From JBMOOG01 sp049324535 (GTDB taxonomy: Bacteria > Pseudomonadota > Alphaproteobacteria > Rhodobacterales > Rhodobacteraceae), in NCBI GenBank assembly GCA_049324535.1, contig JBMOOG010000001.1:681153-745152 (forward strand): DNA of 64,000 bases, in the 5' to 3' direction. A program made the translations under genes and the position numbers. Shown here piece after piece: positions 1 to 7,868 of this stretch (its first letter is position 1; every line of letters starts with the position of its first letter). The notes beneath the pieces were generated by a model. That model was given only the letters and a program-made list of their open reading frames with translations. It was not told the origin of the DNA and did not search any database.

Positions 1-236
1 CAGGAGGGCGCCAGATGCATCACGCCGCTTTTGCCGCCGTCTTCGGCCTGTGCGGATCGTCCCGTCGCGCGGCTGCGTCCGGGACCGGCGTCGCCCGTCC
101 GTGACGCCCGCCGGCGGCCCGACCGCCGCCTGATCCTCCCCCCAGATCCGACCCGACCGGGCCGCGCCCGTCGCGCCGCCCTTGTGCCCATCCATTCCAG
201 AGGAGCCGGCTGTCCGCGAGGGGCCGGCGTGAGACC

Positions 237-455
237 ATGACCCGCAACGAACTGGCAGAGCCGATTCTGCCCCTTGACCTCGTTCACGACCTCGTCGCCC
301 GCCACGGTGCGGCACGGGTGCTGCGCGCCTGGCTGGCGACGCTGGGCCGCGGCCGGCGGCCACCGCCGGATGCCGCGCCGCTGTCCGACCACATCCGCCG
401 CGACATCGGCCTGCCGCCGCTCGGCGGTGGTCCGTCCGATCCGAGGTGGTACTAG
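237..455 (+). CDS. Small DUF1127-like protein
   Basis: Encodes 72 residues. The C-terminal half has the pattern LSDHIRRDIGLPP, which resembles the arginine-rich 'xDIGL' core of the DUF1127 mini-proteins common in alphaproteobacteria. The N-terminal part is hydrophobic/acidic with a short helix (about residues 10-38), followed by a basic RGRRPPP linker. There is no signal peptide or membrane segment. The gene stands alone ahead of a convergent metallo-hydrolase. DUF1127 proteins elsewhere have been linked to RNA handling and metabolic tuning, but nothing here fixes a role. The start is the first ATG in an open frame and is not independently confirmed. Confidence 0.6.
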   Translation: MTRNELAEPILPLDLVHDLVARHGAARVLRAWLATLGRGRRPPPDAAPLSDHIRRDIGLPPLGGGPSDPRWY

Positions 456-515
456 CCACCCTGCGCCCGGCGGTGGCCGCCGCCGGGCCGGTCCCTGGCC
501 AGTCTCAGGCCGGTT

Positions 516-1208
516 TCAGATCGTGATCGGCACCAGAACCTCGGGCTCGTGGACGGTGACGCCGGGCAGGGCGTCGCGCATCACCCCCGCATCCTGCGCC
601 AGAAGCGGGAAGGTCCGGTAATGGCTGGGGATCACGTGGCGGAACCGGAAATAGCGCTTGGCCGCATAGGCCGCGCGCGCCATGTCCATGGTGAAGTGCC
701 CGCCCGCGCAGAGGATGCCGATGTCGGGCTTGTGGTAGTCGCCCATCCAGTCCATGTCGGCCATGATGTCGGTGTCGCCCGTCAGGTAGATCGTGTGACC
801 CTCCCCCGCGATCATGTAGCCCGATTCGTGGCCGGCGTAGACCGGACCCTCGGTTCCCTGCAGGGACGAGGAGTGGCTGGCGTTGACCATCGTCACCTTC
901 GCGCCCCCGAGATCCACGGTGCCGCCCTTGTTGAAGCCCACCGTCTGGACCCCGTGCTGGTCCTGCCACCAGGACATCAGGTCGTAGATGCCGACGATCG
1001 GGGCCTTGAGCTCCTTCGACAGCGACAGCGCATCGCCGGTGTGGTCGCCGTGGCCGTGGGTGATGAGGATGTGGGTGGTGCCCTTCACGGCCTCGGCGCG
1101 CCGGGCCTCGGGGAAGAGCGGGTTGCCGGTCAACCAGGGATCGACCAACAGGACCGCGCTCTCGATCTCGATGCGGAAGGCGGAATGTCCGAGCCAGGTG
1201 ATGTGCAT
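516..1208 (-). CDS. UPF0173-type metal-dependent hydrolase (metallo-beta-lactamase fold)
   Basis: Encodes 230 residues, the usual size for the UPF0173 family. The zinc-binding HGHGDH motif lies at residues 51-56, preceded by a VDPWLTGNP strand-loop (about 22-30). Later metal ligands are probably in NASHSSS, TGDTD and the SHYRTFPLL segment. It is a soluble cytoplasmic enzyme that should bind two metals; its substrate in this family is not established. The next gene, gatC, is divergent and begins 134 bases away, so the two promoters share that gap. The family call is secure and the substrate is unknown. Confidence 0.88.
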   Translation of the reverse strand: MHITWLGHSAFRIEIESAVLLVDPWLTGNPLFPEARRAEAVKGTTHILITHGHGDHTGDALSLSKELKAPIVGIYDLMSWWQDQHGVQTVGFNKGGTVDLGGAKVTMVNASHSSSLQGTEGPVYAGHESGYMIAGEGHTIYLTGDTDIMADMDWMGDYHKPDIGILCAGGHFTMDMARAAYAAKRYFRFRHVIPSHYRTFPLLAQDAGVMRDALPGVTVHEPEVLVPITI

Positions 1209-1342
1209 GCTCCGTCTCCTTGCTGTGGCCGAGCAAAGCTAGCGCAAGCGGCCGGTTCTGCCAGCCCTGCGCTTGTGCCGCAGGCGGCGGGGCGCTAAGA
1301 CCAGCCCCCGAAGGAACACGGGACCCACCGGGAGAGCCGTCC

Positions 1343-1630
1343 ATGTCGATCGATGCCGAGACCGCGCGCCGCGTCGCCCACCTGGCGCGCATCCGGGTGG
1401 CCGAGGAGAGCCTGCCCGCGCTGGCGCGCGAACTGTCGGGGATTCTCACGTTCATGGAACAGCTCAACGAGGTGGACGTGACCGGGATCGAGCCGATGAC
1501 CTCGGTCACGCCGATGCGGCTGAAGCGTCGGGCCGACGTGGTGACCGACGGCGGCATGCAGGCGAAGATCCTCGCGAACGCCCCCGACGCCCGAGAGGGG
1601 TTCTTTGCCGTGCCGAAGGTGGTGGAATGA
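1343..1630 (+). CDS. gatC: Asp-tRNA(Asn)/Glu-tRNA(Gln) amidotransferase subunit C
   Basis: Encodes 95 residues, the normal GatC length. It belongs to the GatCAB amidotransferase, which converts mis-acylated Glu-tRNA(Gln) or Asp-tRNA(Asn) to the correct aminoacyl-tRNA. Typical features are the N-terminal helix with ARRVAHLARI and the GIEPMTSVTPM segment. The ATG at 1343 was chosen because it begins the conserved MSIDAETARRVAHL start and is preceded by GGGAG. Its TGA overlaps the gatA start (ATGA), implying translational coupling. No gatB lies in the window, so that subunit must be encoded elsewhere. Confidence 0.95.
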   Translation: MSIDAETARRVAHLARIRVAEESLPALARELSGILTFMEQLNEVDVTGIEPMTSVTPMRLKRRADVVTDGGMQAKILANAPDAREGFFAVPKVVE

Positions 1631-3114
1631 CCGCGCCGAACGAACTGACGATTGCCGAGGCCCGCGACGCGCTGCGCAGCGGTGCGGTTTCGGCGGTCGA
1701 GCTGACCGAAGCCTGCCTCGCGGCGATCGAGGCGGCCGGGGCGCTCAACGCCTTCGTGCACAAGACGCCCGAGATTGCGCGCGAACGCGCCGCTGCGGCG
1801 GATGCGCGCCTGCGGGCGGGCGATGCGCCGGCGATGTGCGGCATTCCGGTCGGGATCAAGGACCTCTTCTGCACGAAGGGCGTGCCCAGCCAGGCCGCCA
1901 GCCGGATCCTGCGCGACTTCCGTCCCGAATACGAATCCACCGTCAGCCAGAAGCTCGCCGACGCCGGCGCGGTCATGCTGGGCAAGCTCAACATGGACGA
2001 GTTCGCCATGGGCTCGTCGAACGAGACCTCGTGCTACGGGCCGGCCGTGAACCCCTGGCGGCGCGGCAACGACGCGACGCCGCTGACGCCGGGCGGATCC
2101 TCCGGCGGATCGGCGGCCGCCGTCGCGGCGGACCTCTGCCTTGGCGCGACCGGCACCGACACCGGCGGGTCGATCCGACAGCCCGCCGCCTTCACCGGCA
2201 CCGTCGGGATCAAGCCGACCTACGGGCGCTGTTCGCGCTGGGGGATCGTGGCCTTCGCGTCCTCGCTCGACCAGGCCGGCCCGATGACGCGCACCGTGCG
2301 CGACGCGGCGATCATGCTGGGCGCGATGGCGGGCCACGACCCGAAGGACTCGACCTCGGCCGACATCCCGGTCCCCGACTTCGAGGCGCTGCTCACGGGT
2401 GACATCCGCGGGCGCGTGATCGGCATTCCGCGCGAATACCGAATGGACGGCATGCCCGACGAGATCGAGGCGCTCTGGCACCGGGGCGCCGAGATGCTGA
2501 AGGACGCCGGCGCGAAGATCGTCGACATCAGCCTGCCGCACACGAAGTATGCCCTGCCAGCCTATTACGTGATCGCCCCCGCCGAGGCCTCGTCGAACCT
2601 CGCGCGCTACGACGGGGTGCGCTACGGCCACCGCGCCCGGCTGTCCCAGGGCGACGGCATCACCGAGATGTATGAAAAGACCCGCGCCGAAGGCTTCGGC
2701 GAGGAGGTCCAGCGCCGGGTGATGATCGGGACCTACGTGCTGTCGGCGGGCTTCTACGACGCCTATTACAACCGCGCCCGCAAGGTGCGCGCCCTCATCA
2801 AGCGCGACTTCGACGAGGTCTTCGCGCAAGGGGTGGACGCGATCCTGACCCCGGCCACGCCCTCGGCGGCCTTCGGCATCGGCGAGATGGCGGATGCCGA
2901 TCCGGTGCAGATGTATCTGAACGACGTCTTCACCGTCACCGTGAACCTCGCGGGACTGCCGGGCATCGCGGTGCCGGCGGGGCTCGACCGGCAGGGGCTG
3001 CCGCTCGGGCTGCAGCTGATCGGCCGGCCCTGGGACGAGGCGGGGCTTCTCGATCACGCGTCCGTGCTGGAGCGCGCCGCGGGCTTTGTTTCCAAGCCCG
3101 ACAAATGGTGGTAA
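1627..3114 (+). CDS. gatA: Asp-tRNA(Asn)/Glu-tRNA(Gln) amidotransferase subunit A
   Basis: Encodes 495 residues with the amidase-signature fold. It releases ammonia from glutamine for the tRNA-dependent transamidation carried out with GatB and GatC. The Ser-cisSer-Lys triad is visible: Lys78 in GIKDLF, the GGSSGGSAAAVAA glycine/serine motif at about 156-168, and Ser182 in TDTGGSIRQPAA. The start overlaps the gatC stop by four bases, so the two form an operon. The full amidase core is intact and the length matches the family. Confidence 0.96.
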   Translation: MTAPNELTIAEARDALRSGAVSAVELTEACLAAIEAAGALNAFVHKTPEIARERAAAADARLRAGDAPAMCGIPVGIKDLFCTKGVPSQAASRILRDFRPEYESTVSQKLADAGAVMLGKLNMDEFAMGSSNETSCYGPAVNPWRRGNDATPLTPGGSSGGSAAAVAADLCLGATGTDTGGSIRQPAAFTGTVGIKPTYGRCSRWGIVAFASSLDQAGPMTRTVRDAAIMLGAMAGHDPKDSTSADIPVPDFEALLTGDIRGRVIGIPREYRMDGMPDEIEALWHRGAEMLKDAGAKIVDISLPHTKYALPAYYVIAPAEASSNLARYDGVRYGHRARLSQGDGITEMYEKTRAEGFGEEVQRRVMIGTYVLSAGFYDAYYNRARKVRALIKRDFDEVFAQGVDAILTPATPSAAFGIGEMADADPVQMYLNDVFTVTVNLAGLPGIAVPAGLDRQGLPLGLQLIGRPWDEAGLLDHASVLERAAGFVSKPDKWW

Positions 3115-3146
3115 GTGGCCCGCTGATCGGAAGACGAGGCTTCGAC

Positions 3147-3893
3147 ATGCGTGTGTTGCTGGCAACACTCTCCCTTGCGGCGCTGGCATCCTGCGCGCCG
3201 CCGCCCTACGAACAGGTTCAGGGCGGTGTCGGGTTCGGCGACTATTCCGACTACATGAGCCAGCGGTCGGCGCAGGCCGGGGCGCCGGCGGGCGCCGTCG
3301 CGGCGACCCAGCCGCCGATCCTGCCGCCTCCGGCCGATCCCAACGCGCCCCCGTCCCCGGCGGAGCTGGCGGCCGCGGGCATCAGCGGTGCGGCAACCCT
3401 GCCGCGGGCCCCGGTGCCCGTGCCCCAGGCCGGTCCCGCGGGGCAGGCGGCGCTCCCGTCGCCCCGGCCCGCACCCGCCCCGGGTCCGGCCGGCGCCGCG
3501 ACGCCCTCCGCGATCTCGGACGAGCAGGATTTCGCCGCCGTCGCCGCGCGCGAGTCGATTGCAAGCGACAAGGCCCGGATCGAGCAGAACCGCGCGCAAT
3601 ACGTCCAGGTCCAGCCCGGTGCGCTGCCCGAACGCCCGGCCGAGGACACGTCGGTGATCGTCCAGTATGCGATCAACGCCCAGAACCGGCTGGGCCAGTC
3701 GGTCTATGCGCGCACCGGCCTGTCGCTGAGCTCGCACGAGCGCGCCTGTTCGCGCTATTCCTCGCCGGAGGCGGCGCAGGAGGCCTTCCTGAAGTCGGGC
3801 GGACCGCAGCGCGATCCCAAGAACCTTGATCCCGACGGTGACGGCTTTGCCTGCCGCTGGGATCCGACGCCATTCCAGACCGTGCGCAACTGA
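3147..3893 (+). CDS. Lipoprotein with C-terminal Excalibur-like calcium-binding motif
   Basis: Encodes 248 residues. The ATG at 3147 gives a lipoprotein signal peptide, MRVLLATLSLAALASC, with lipobox LASC, so it should be membrane-anchored after diacylation. A long Pro/Ala-rich low-complexity region (about 45-125) follows. The C-terminus has a Cys (HERAC), then DPDGDGFACRWDP, which matches the DxDxDGxxC pattern of Excalibur domains. A longer frame upstream lacks the signal peptide at its N-terminus and is rejected. Excalibur domains are thought to bind calcium at the cell surface. It lies 32 bases after gatA but is probably functionally unrelated. Confidence 0.8.
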   Translation: MRVLLATLSLAALASCAPPPYEQVQGGVGFGDYSDYMSQRSAQAGAPAGAVAATQPPILPPPADPNAPPSPAELAAAGISGAATLPRAPVPVPQAGPAGQAALPSPRPAPAPGPAGAATPSAISDEQDFAAVAARESIASDKARIEQNRAQYVQVQPGALPERPAEDTSVIVQYAINAQNRLGQSVYARTGLSLSSHERACSRYSSPEAAQEAFLKSGGPQRDPKNLDPDGDGFACRWDPTPFQTVRN

Positions 3894-3905
3894 TCCGGCG
3901 GGGCG

Positions 3906-4562
3906 GTGCCTCTCTCTCCGAATTTCGGCGACAGGCGCGGGGGCGCGAGGCCCGACATGGTGGTCGTGCACTACACGGCCATGCCGAGCTGCGCCGAGGC
4001 AGAGGCGCGGCTCTGTGACCCTGCGGCGGAGGTCTCGGCCCATTATCTGATCGCGGAGACCGGTCGGGTCATCGCGCTGGTCCCCGAGGCGATGCGGGCC
4101 TGGCACGCCGGGGCCGGGGCCTGGGGGCCTGTGGGCGATGTCAATTCCCGGTCGATCGGCATCGAACTGGCCAACACCGGGACGGCGCCGTTCCCCGATC
4201 CGCAGATGCGGGCGCTGATCGCGCTTCTGGCCGACTTGCGCGGCCGCTGGCCGATCCCGCCCGAGCGGGTCATCGGGCATTCCGACATGGCGCCGGGGCG
4301 CAAGCAGGACCCCGGCCCGCGCTTCGACTGGCGCCGCGTCGCGCTTGCCGGCCAGTCCGTCTGGCCGGAGCCGGGTGGCGATCCCGAGGCGCCGCTGGCG
4401 TCGAGCCTGACCCGGATCGGCTATCCCGAAGCCGACCCGCAGACGCGGCTTGCCGCGTTCCGCCTGCGCTTCCGCCCCTGGGCCTCGGGTCCCGAGGACG
4501 CGACCGACCGGGCGCTCGCCGCCGATCTTGCGCGTCGGTTCCCGGTTGACGGAGCGGCGTGA
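3906..4562 (+). CDS. N-acetylmuramoyl-L-alanine amidase (AmiD/AmpD-type, amidase_2 fold)
   Basis: Encodes 218 residues from a GTG start 12 bases after the preceding lipoprotein gene. It should cleave the amide bond between muramic acid and the peptide of peptidoglycan fragments. Zinc ligands are suggested by His22 in VVVHYTAM, and by GHSDMAPGRKQDPG around residues 120-133, which holds the second His and the Asp/Lys region typical of AmpD/AmiD. SAHYLI and WHAG also fit the family. No signal peptide is evident, which favours a cytoplasmic recycling role. The close spacing suggests co-transcription with the upstream lipoprotein gene. Confidence 0.88.
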   Translation: MPLSPNFGDRRGGARPDMVVVHYTAMPSCAEAEARLCDPAAEVSAHYLIAETGRVIALVPEAMRAWHAGAGAWGPVGDVNSRSIGIELANTGTAPFPDPQMRALIALLADLRGRWPIPPERVIGHSDMAPGRKQDPGPRFDWRRVALAGQSVWPEPGGDPEAPLASSLTRIGYPEADPQTRLAAFRLRFRPWASGPEDATDRALAADLARRFPVDGAA

Positions 4563-4581
4563 CTCGCCTAACTGCGACGGT

Positions 4582-4976
4582 GTGCGGAGGGCCGGATGAC
4601 CGCGGGGGCCGCAGGGCCAGCGAGGAAAGTCCGGACTCCAGGAAGCAAGGGTGCCGGGTAACGCCCGGCGGGGGCAACCCCAGGGAAAGCGCCACAGAGA
4701 ACGAGACCGCCGCGCATGCGCGGCAAGGGTGAAACGGTGGGGCAAGAGCCCACCGCGGGACTGGCAACAGGACCGGCATGGCAAGCCCCACCCGGAGCAA
4801 TGCCGAATAGGGGCCTCGCGCGGGCCGCGTCCGGGCAACCGGAGACCGCCGCAGGGATGCTTCGACCCGAGAGGCCCGGGTTGGCAGCTTGATCCCGCCG
4901 GCAACGGCGGGGCCAGAGGAATGGTCATCCAGGGGGTTCGCCCCCGGACAGAATCCGGCTTACAGGCCCTCCGCAC
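4582..4976 (+). ncRNA. rnpB: RNase P RNA, bacterial class A
   Basis: The first and last 12 bases are complementary (GTGCGGAGGGCC at 4582 and GGCCCTCCGCAC at 4965-4976), forming the closing P1 helix. The 5' conserved block GAGGAAAGTCCGGACTCC (about 4620-4637) and the 3' block AGAGGAATGGTCATC plus ACAGAATCCGGCTTACAG are diagnostic of RNase P RNA. This RNA is the catalytic part of the ribozyme that matures the 5' ends of tRNAs. The length of about 395 bases fits the alphaproteobacterial class A form. A TTTT follows at 4979. Confidence 0.97.
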
Positions 4977-5061
4977 GGTTTTCCGGCCTGTCTTGGCGAT
5001 CATCGGAATGCTACACTCGGACGATAGCATCCGTCCGGCCACCAGCAGAGGGGATCCCGCC

Positions 5062-5775
5062 ATGAGTTTCGTGAGAACGCTTGCCACGCTGGCCGTCGGT
5101 TTTGCCGCGGCCAAAGGGTTCGAGGCCTTCAAGAAGGGCGGCGGCATGGCCGGTCTGCAGGAGCGGATGAAGGACAATCCCACGCTTGCAGGCCTGGCGG
5201 ACCAGTTCGACAAGACGGTCGAGAAGCTTGGCGTTCCCGGCGGCGCCGAAGGCGTGCGTGACGCGATGAACCGGATGGGCGACACGGTCGCCAAGGGAAG
5301 CGAGTCCGCCATGGCGACCCTCGGCGGGCTGATGACTTCGCTGGCCGGGGCCGCGGCGACCGGCCTGGGCGCGGCGGGTGGAATGTTCGACGCGCTCACC
5401 GGCACCACCGCGGGGTCCGCCGCGGCCGAGGCCAATGCGAAGCTGATGATCCGGGCGATGATCCAGGCGGCCAAGGCCGATGGCACCATCGACCCCGAGG
5501 AGCGGGCGACGATCATGGAGCATCTCAAGGACGCATCGCCCGAGGAGATGGCCTACGTGCAGGCCCAGTTCGACGCCCCGCTCGACCCGCTTGCGCTTGC
5601 GGCCGACACCGGTGCCGAGGCGCGCGCGCAGGTCTATTCGGCGGCGGCCATGACCATGCGGGCTGACAGCGCGGCCGAGCGGGCCTTCCTTGCGACGCTG
5701 GCGCAGGGGCTCGGGCTCGACGCCAAGACCCTGGCCGACCTGCACGCGACGATGGGGATCTCTCCGGGCGCCTGA
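5062..5775 (+). CDS. DUF533 / TerB-like protein
   Basis: Encodes 237 residues. The C-terminal half (about 130-237) matches the DUF533 (YebE-like) helical domain, with a TerB-like core: MIRAMIQAAKADGTIDPEER followed by AFLATLAQGLGLD. The N-terminal part has an amphipathic or weakly hydrophobic start and Gly/Ala-rich stretches around residues 75-125, which could associate with membrane. TerB folds often bind metal through acidic residues, but no activity can be assigned here. The ATG at 5062 follows AGGGGATC. The gene stands alone between rnpB and rpmG. Confidence 0.8.
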   Translation: MSFVRTLATLAVGFAAAKGFEAFKKGGGMAGLQERMKDNPTLAGLADQFDKTVEKLGVPGGAEGVRDAMNRMGDTVAKGSESAMATLGGLMTSLAGAAATGLGAAGGMFDALTGTTAGSAAAEANAKLMIRAMIQAAKADGTIDPEERATIMEHLKDASPEEMAYVQAQFDAPLDPLALAADTGAEARAQVYSAAAMTMRADSAAERAFLATLAQGLGLDAKTLADLHATMGISPGA

Positions 5776-5891
5776 TCGCGGGGCGCCGGCACGGGTTTTG
5801 GCCTTGACTCGGGATCGGGCATGGCTAAAAGGCGGGCTTCAAGGATTTCGCGGGCGCGCGTCGGCGTGCGTCCTGGCAGTGGAGACGAACA

Positions 5892-6059
5892 ATGGCGAAG
5901 CCGACGACGATCAAGATCCGTCTGAACTCGACGGCGGGCACCGGGCACTTCTACGTGACCAAGAAGAACGCCCGCACCATGACCGAAAAGATGACCGTCA
6001 ACAAATACGACCCGGTCGTGCGCAAGCATGTCGAGTACAAGGAAGGCAAGATCAAGTAG
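5892..6059 (+). CDS. rpmG: 50S ribosomal protein L33
   Basis: Encodes 55 residues beginning [18 protein letters not shown] and ending EGKIK, the classic L33. It is a component of the large ribosomal subunit near the E site. No cysteines are present, so it is the zinc-free form. A GC-rich hairpin with a T-run follows at 6087-6112 and should end the transcript. Confidence 0.97.
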
Positions 6060-6086
6060 GATCCTGCCGCATGGAGCCGCTGACAG

Positions 6087-6112
6087 GGCCGCGCCGCCGG
6101 GTGCGGCCTTTT
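6087..6112 (+). terminator. Rho-independent terminator after rpmG
   Basis: The inverted repeat GGCCGC (6087-6092) and GCGGCC (6103-6108) is followed directly by TTTT. It lies 28 bases after the rpmG stop and before the next gene, so it is best read as the rpmG terminator. Confidence 0.75.
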
Positions 6113-6130
6113 GCATTGCGGGGCGTGGTC

Positions 6131-6637
6131 ATGGTGGGGACTGACGTCTCCTTCCGGATTGCCGGGCGGGCCGACCTGTCGGGGGTGGATGCCCTGCTGG
6201 CGCGCAGCTATCCGCGGCTGCTCAAGGCGGACTACCCGGCCTCGGTGCTGGTGACGGCGCTGCCGCTCATCGCGCGGGCGCGGCCCGAACTCCTGGCCTC
6301 GGGAACCTACTGGGTGGCGGTCATGGACGGGGCGATCGTGGGCGCGGGTGGCTGGAGCCATGGCGCGCCGGGCGACGGGTGGGCGGCCGGGAGGCTTGGC
6401 CATGTGCGCCACCTGGTGACGGATGACCGGCTTCTGCGGCGGGGTATCGCTCGTGGGCTCATGGAGCGCGCCATGGCGCAGGCGCGGGCCGCGGGGGTGG
6501 AGCGGCTCGACTGTCTGTCTACCCGCACGGCGGTGCCGTTCTACGCCGCGGCCGGGTTCACGGCGCTGGGCGAGGTCGAGGTGCGGCTGCGGGAGGGGAT
6601 AGGCTTTCCCGCGGTGCGGATGGTCCTTGCCCTGTGA
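6131..6637 (+). CDS. GNAT-family N-acetyltransferase
   Basis: Encodes 168 residues. The acetyl-CoA binding region is visible as HLVTDDRLLRRGIARGLMERAMAQARAAG (about 95-123), with the RxxGxG/A-type loop as RRGIARG. It is followed by LSTRTAVPFYAAAGF, the usual C-terminal strand-helix of the fold. The substrate is not predictable. The ATG at 6131 was preferred over an in-frame ATG at 6071, because the upstream one lies within the rpmG terminator hairpin. The gene is convergent with the Bax-inhibitor gene and separated from it by a strong hairpin. Confidence 0.82.
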   Translation: MVGTDVSFRIAGRADLSGVDALLARSYPRLLKADYPASVLVTALPLIARARPELLASGTYWVAVMDGAIVGAGGWSHGAPGDGWAAGRLGHVRHLVTDDRLLRRGIARGLMERAMAQARAAGVERLDCLSTRTAVPFYAAAGFTALGEVEVRLREGIGFPAVRMVLAL

Positions 6638-6639
6638 CG

Positions 6640-6668
6640 AAAAGGGCCGGGGGATCGTCCCCCGGCCC
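6640..6668 (-). terminator. Strong hairpin terminator between convergent genes
   Basis: An 11-bp perfect stem (6644-6654 with 6658-6668) encloses a three-base loop. It is flanked on the left by AAAA, which becomes a T-run on the minus strand, so it should terminate the Bax-inhibitor transcript. It may also slow transcription from the GNAT side. Confidence 0.8.
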
Positions 6669-6703
6669 ATTGGTCGTGCGTCACGCCCGGCTGGCGTGGG
6701 GCG

Positions 6704-7426
6704 TCATTCGCGGTTGCCCATGAACTGCAGCAGGAACATGAACATGTTCAGGAAGTCGAGGTAGAGGTTCAGCGCCCCCATGATCGCCGACTTGCCCAGC
6801 CATTCCTGATCGCCCTGCGCGGCCATGGCGAGGTAGGTGTTCTTGATGTTCTGCGTGTCGAAGGCCGTCAGGCCGGCGAAGATCAGAACACCCAGCACCG
6901 AGATCGCGAACTGCACCGCCGAGGACGCGAGGAAGATGTTGACGAGCGAGGCGACGAGGATGCCGATCACGCCCATGATGAGAAACGATCCCCAGCCCGA
7001 GATGTCGCGCTTGGTGGTGTAGCCCCAGAGCGACAGGCCCGCGAAGGCGATCGCCGTGACGAGGAAGGTCTGCACGATCGAATAGCCGGTGAAGGCCACG
7101 AAGATGAAGCTGAGCGACAGCCCCATCAGCGCCGAATAGACATAGAACACCAGCTGCGCCGCAGCGGCGGACATGCGGTTGATCATCGCGCCAAAGGCGA
7201 AGACCACGATCAGCGGCGCGAACATCACCACCCATTTCAGCGGCGAGCCGAAGATCGCGCCGACCATGGCCTCGTTGGTGCCGACGGCCCAGGCAACCAG
7301 AGCCGTGATGAGCATTCCCACGGACATCAGCCCGTAGACCTTGTTCATGTGGGCGCGCAGGCCTTCGTCGATCTCGACCGTCCGGGTGCCCACCCGCGTC
7401 CGGGGGATCGTGTTGTAGTCAGCCAT
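6704..7426 (-). CDS. Bax inhibitor-1 (YccA/YbhL) family membrane protein
   Basis: Encodes 240 residues with seven predicted membrane segments spread from about residue 35 to 237. The conserved AFDTQNIKNTYLAM segment and the C-terminal ALNLYLDFLNMFMFLLQFMG are characteristic of bacterial BI-1/TMBIM proteins such as YccA, a substrate and modulator of the FtsH protease. It is an inner-membrane protein; some homologues leak calcium in a pH-dependent way. The frame stays open far upstream of the chosen ATG, but that part has no family resemblance, so the conserved MADYNTIPRTRVG start is used. Confidence 0.92.
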   Translation of the reverse strand: MADYNTIPRTRVGTRTVEIDEGLRAHMNKVYGLMSVGMLITALVAWAVGTNEAMVGAIFGSPLKWVVMFAPLIVVFAFGAMINRMSAAAAQLVFYVYSALMGLSLSFIFVAFTGYSIVQTFLVTAIAFAGLSLWGYTTKRDISGWGSFLIMGVIGILVASLVNIFLASSAVQFAISVLGVLIFAGLTAFDTQNIKNTYLAMAAQGDQEWLGKSAIMGALNLYLDFLNMFMFLLQFMGNRE

Positions 7427-7538
7427 GGATGCCTCCAGTTGCGAAAACCGTGGCCGGGCATTCAGCACCCGGCCTTGGCGTCGAATATTGGCAGAGCATG
7501 TCGCTTTTTCAAGAATTGCTGCGGCGCGATTCCGCCAT

Positions 7539-7745
7539 TTATCGCAGCCATTGCACCGGCACGTCCCAGACCGGCCGCGCGGTTTCGGCCCGCGCTTCGT
7601 CGGGACTGCAGCCGATATCGTCCAGAAGCCGGCTCTCCAGCCGGGCCAGCGCCCGGCGCTGACGTGCGGCGGCGGCCATGAGCGACAGGCCGCGCCAAAG
7701 GCGGATCGGATGCGCGGAGAGCGCGCGGGGCAGGGTGCGATCCAT
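7539..7745 (-). CDS. DUF1127-type small protein
   Basis: Encodes 68 residues with a basic, arginine-rich core, RQRRALARLESRLLDDIGCSPDEARAE, matching the DUF1127 pattern (LxxLddrLLxDIG). It ends in a short aromatic tail, PVWDVPVQWLR. The ATG at 7745 was chosen over an in-frame ATG farther upstream, because the upstream part would run into the shared regulatory region. It is divergent from a LysR-type gene, an arrangement known in other alphaproteobacteria where LysR regulators such as VtlR control DUF1127 proteins. Confidence 0.8.
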   Translation of the reverse strand: MDRTLPRALSAHPIRLWRGLSLMAAAARQRRALARLESRLLDDIGCSPDEARAETARPVWDVPVQWLR

Positions 7746-7768
7746 GAGTGTGTTCCCCTTTTCTGATG

Positions 7769-7788
7769 ATGGATGGCTGTCCATCCAT
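7769..7788. promoter_or_regulatory. Perfect 8-bp inverted repeat between divergent LysR and DUF1127 genes
   Basis: ATGGATGG (7769-7776) and CCATCCAT (7781-7788) are separated by CTGT. The palindrome sits 23 bases upstream of the DUF1127 start and about 80 bases upstream of the LysR start. That position suits a regulator binding site. No binding data are available. Confidence 0.5.
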
Positions 7789-7868
7789 GACGATGCTTGA
7801 TCCTTATGCGCCGATGTGATGATTTATGGAAATGAATGATTGTTGGATCATGAATCACGGAGTGTGAT

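Noticed and set aside
505..3189. 894-codon open frame on the minus strand
   Set aside because: It is antisense to gatC and gatA and to the UPF0173 gene, has the Arg/Gly-rich composition of a shadow frame in GC-rich DNA, and matches no family.
3054..5528. 824-codon open frame on the minus strand across the RNase P RNA
   Set aside because: It crosses the rnpB gene and three clear genes on the other strand. A stop-free stretch is expected here from high GC content.
6071..6130. Longer start for the GNAT acetyltransferase
   Set aside because: The ATG at 6071 lies ahead of the rpmG terminator hairpin, so the transcript for this start would be cut. The fold begins after 6131.
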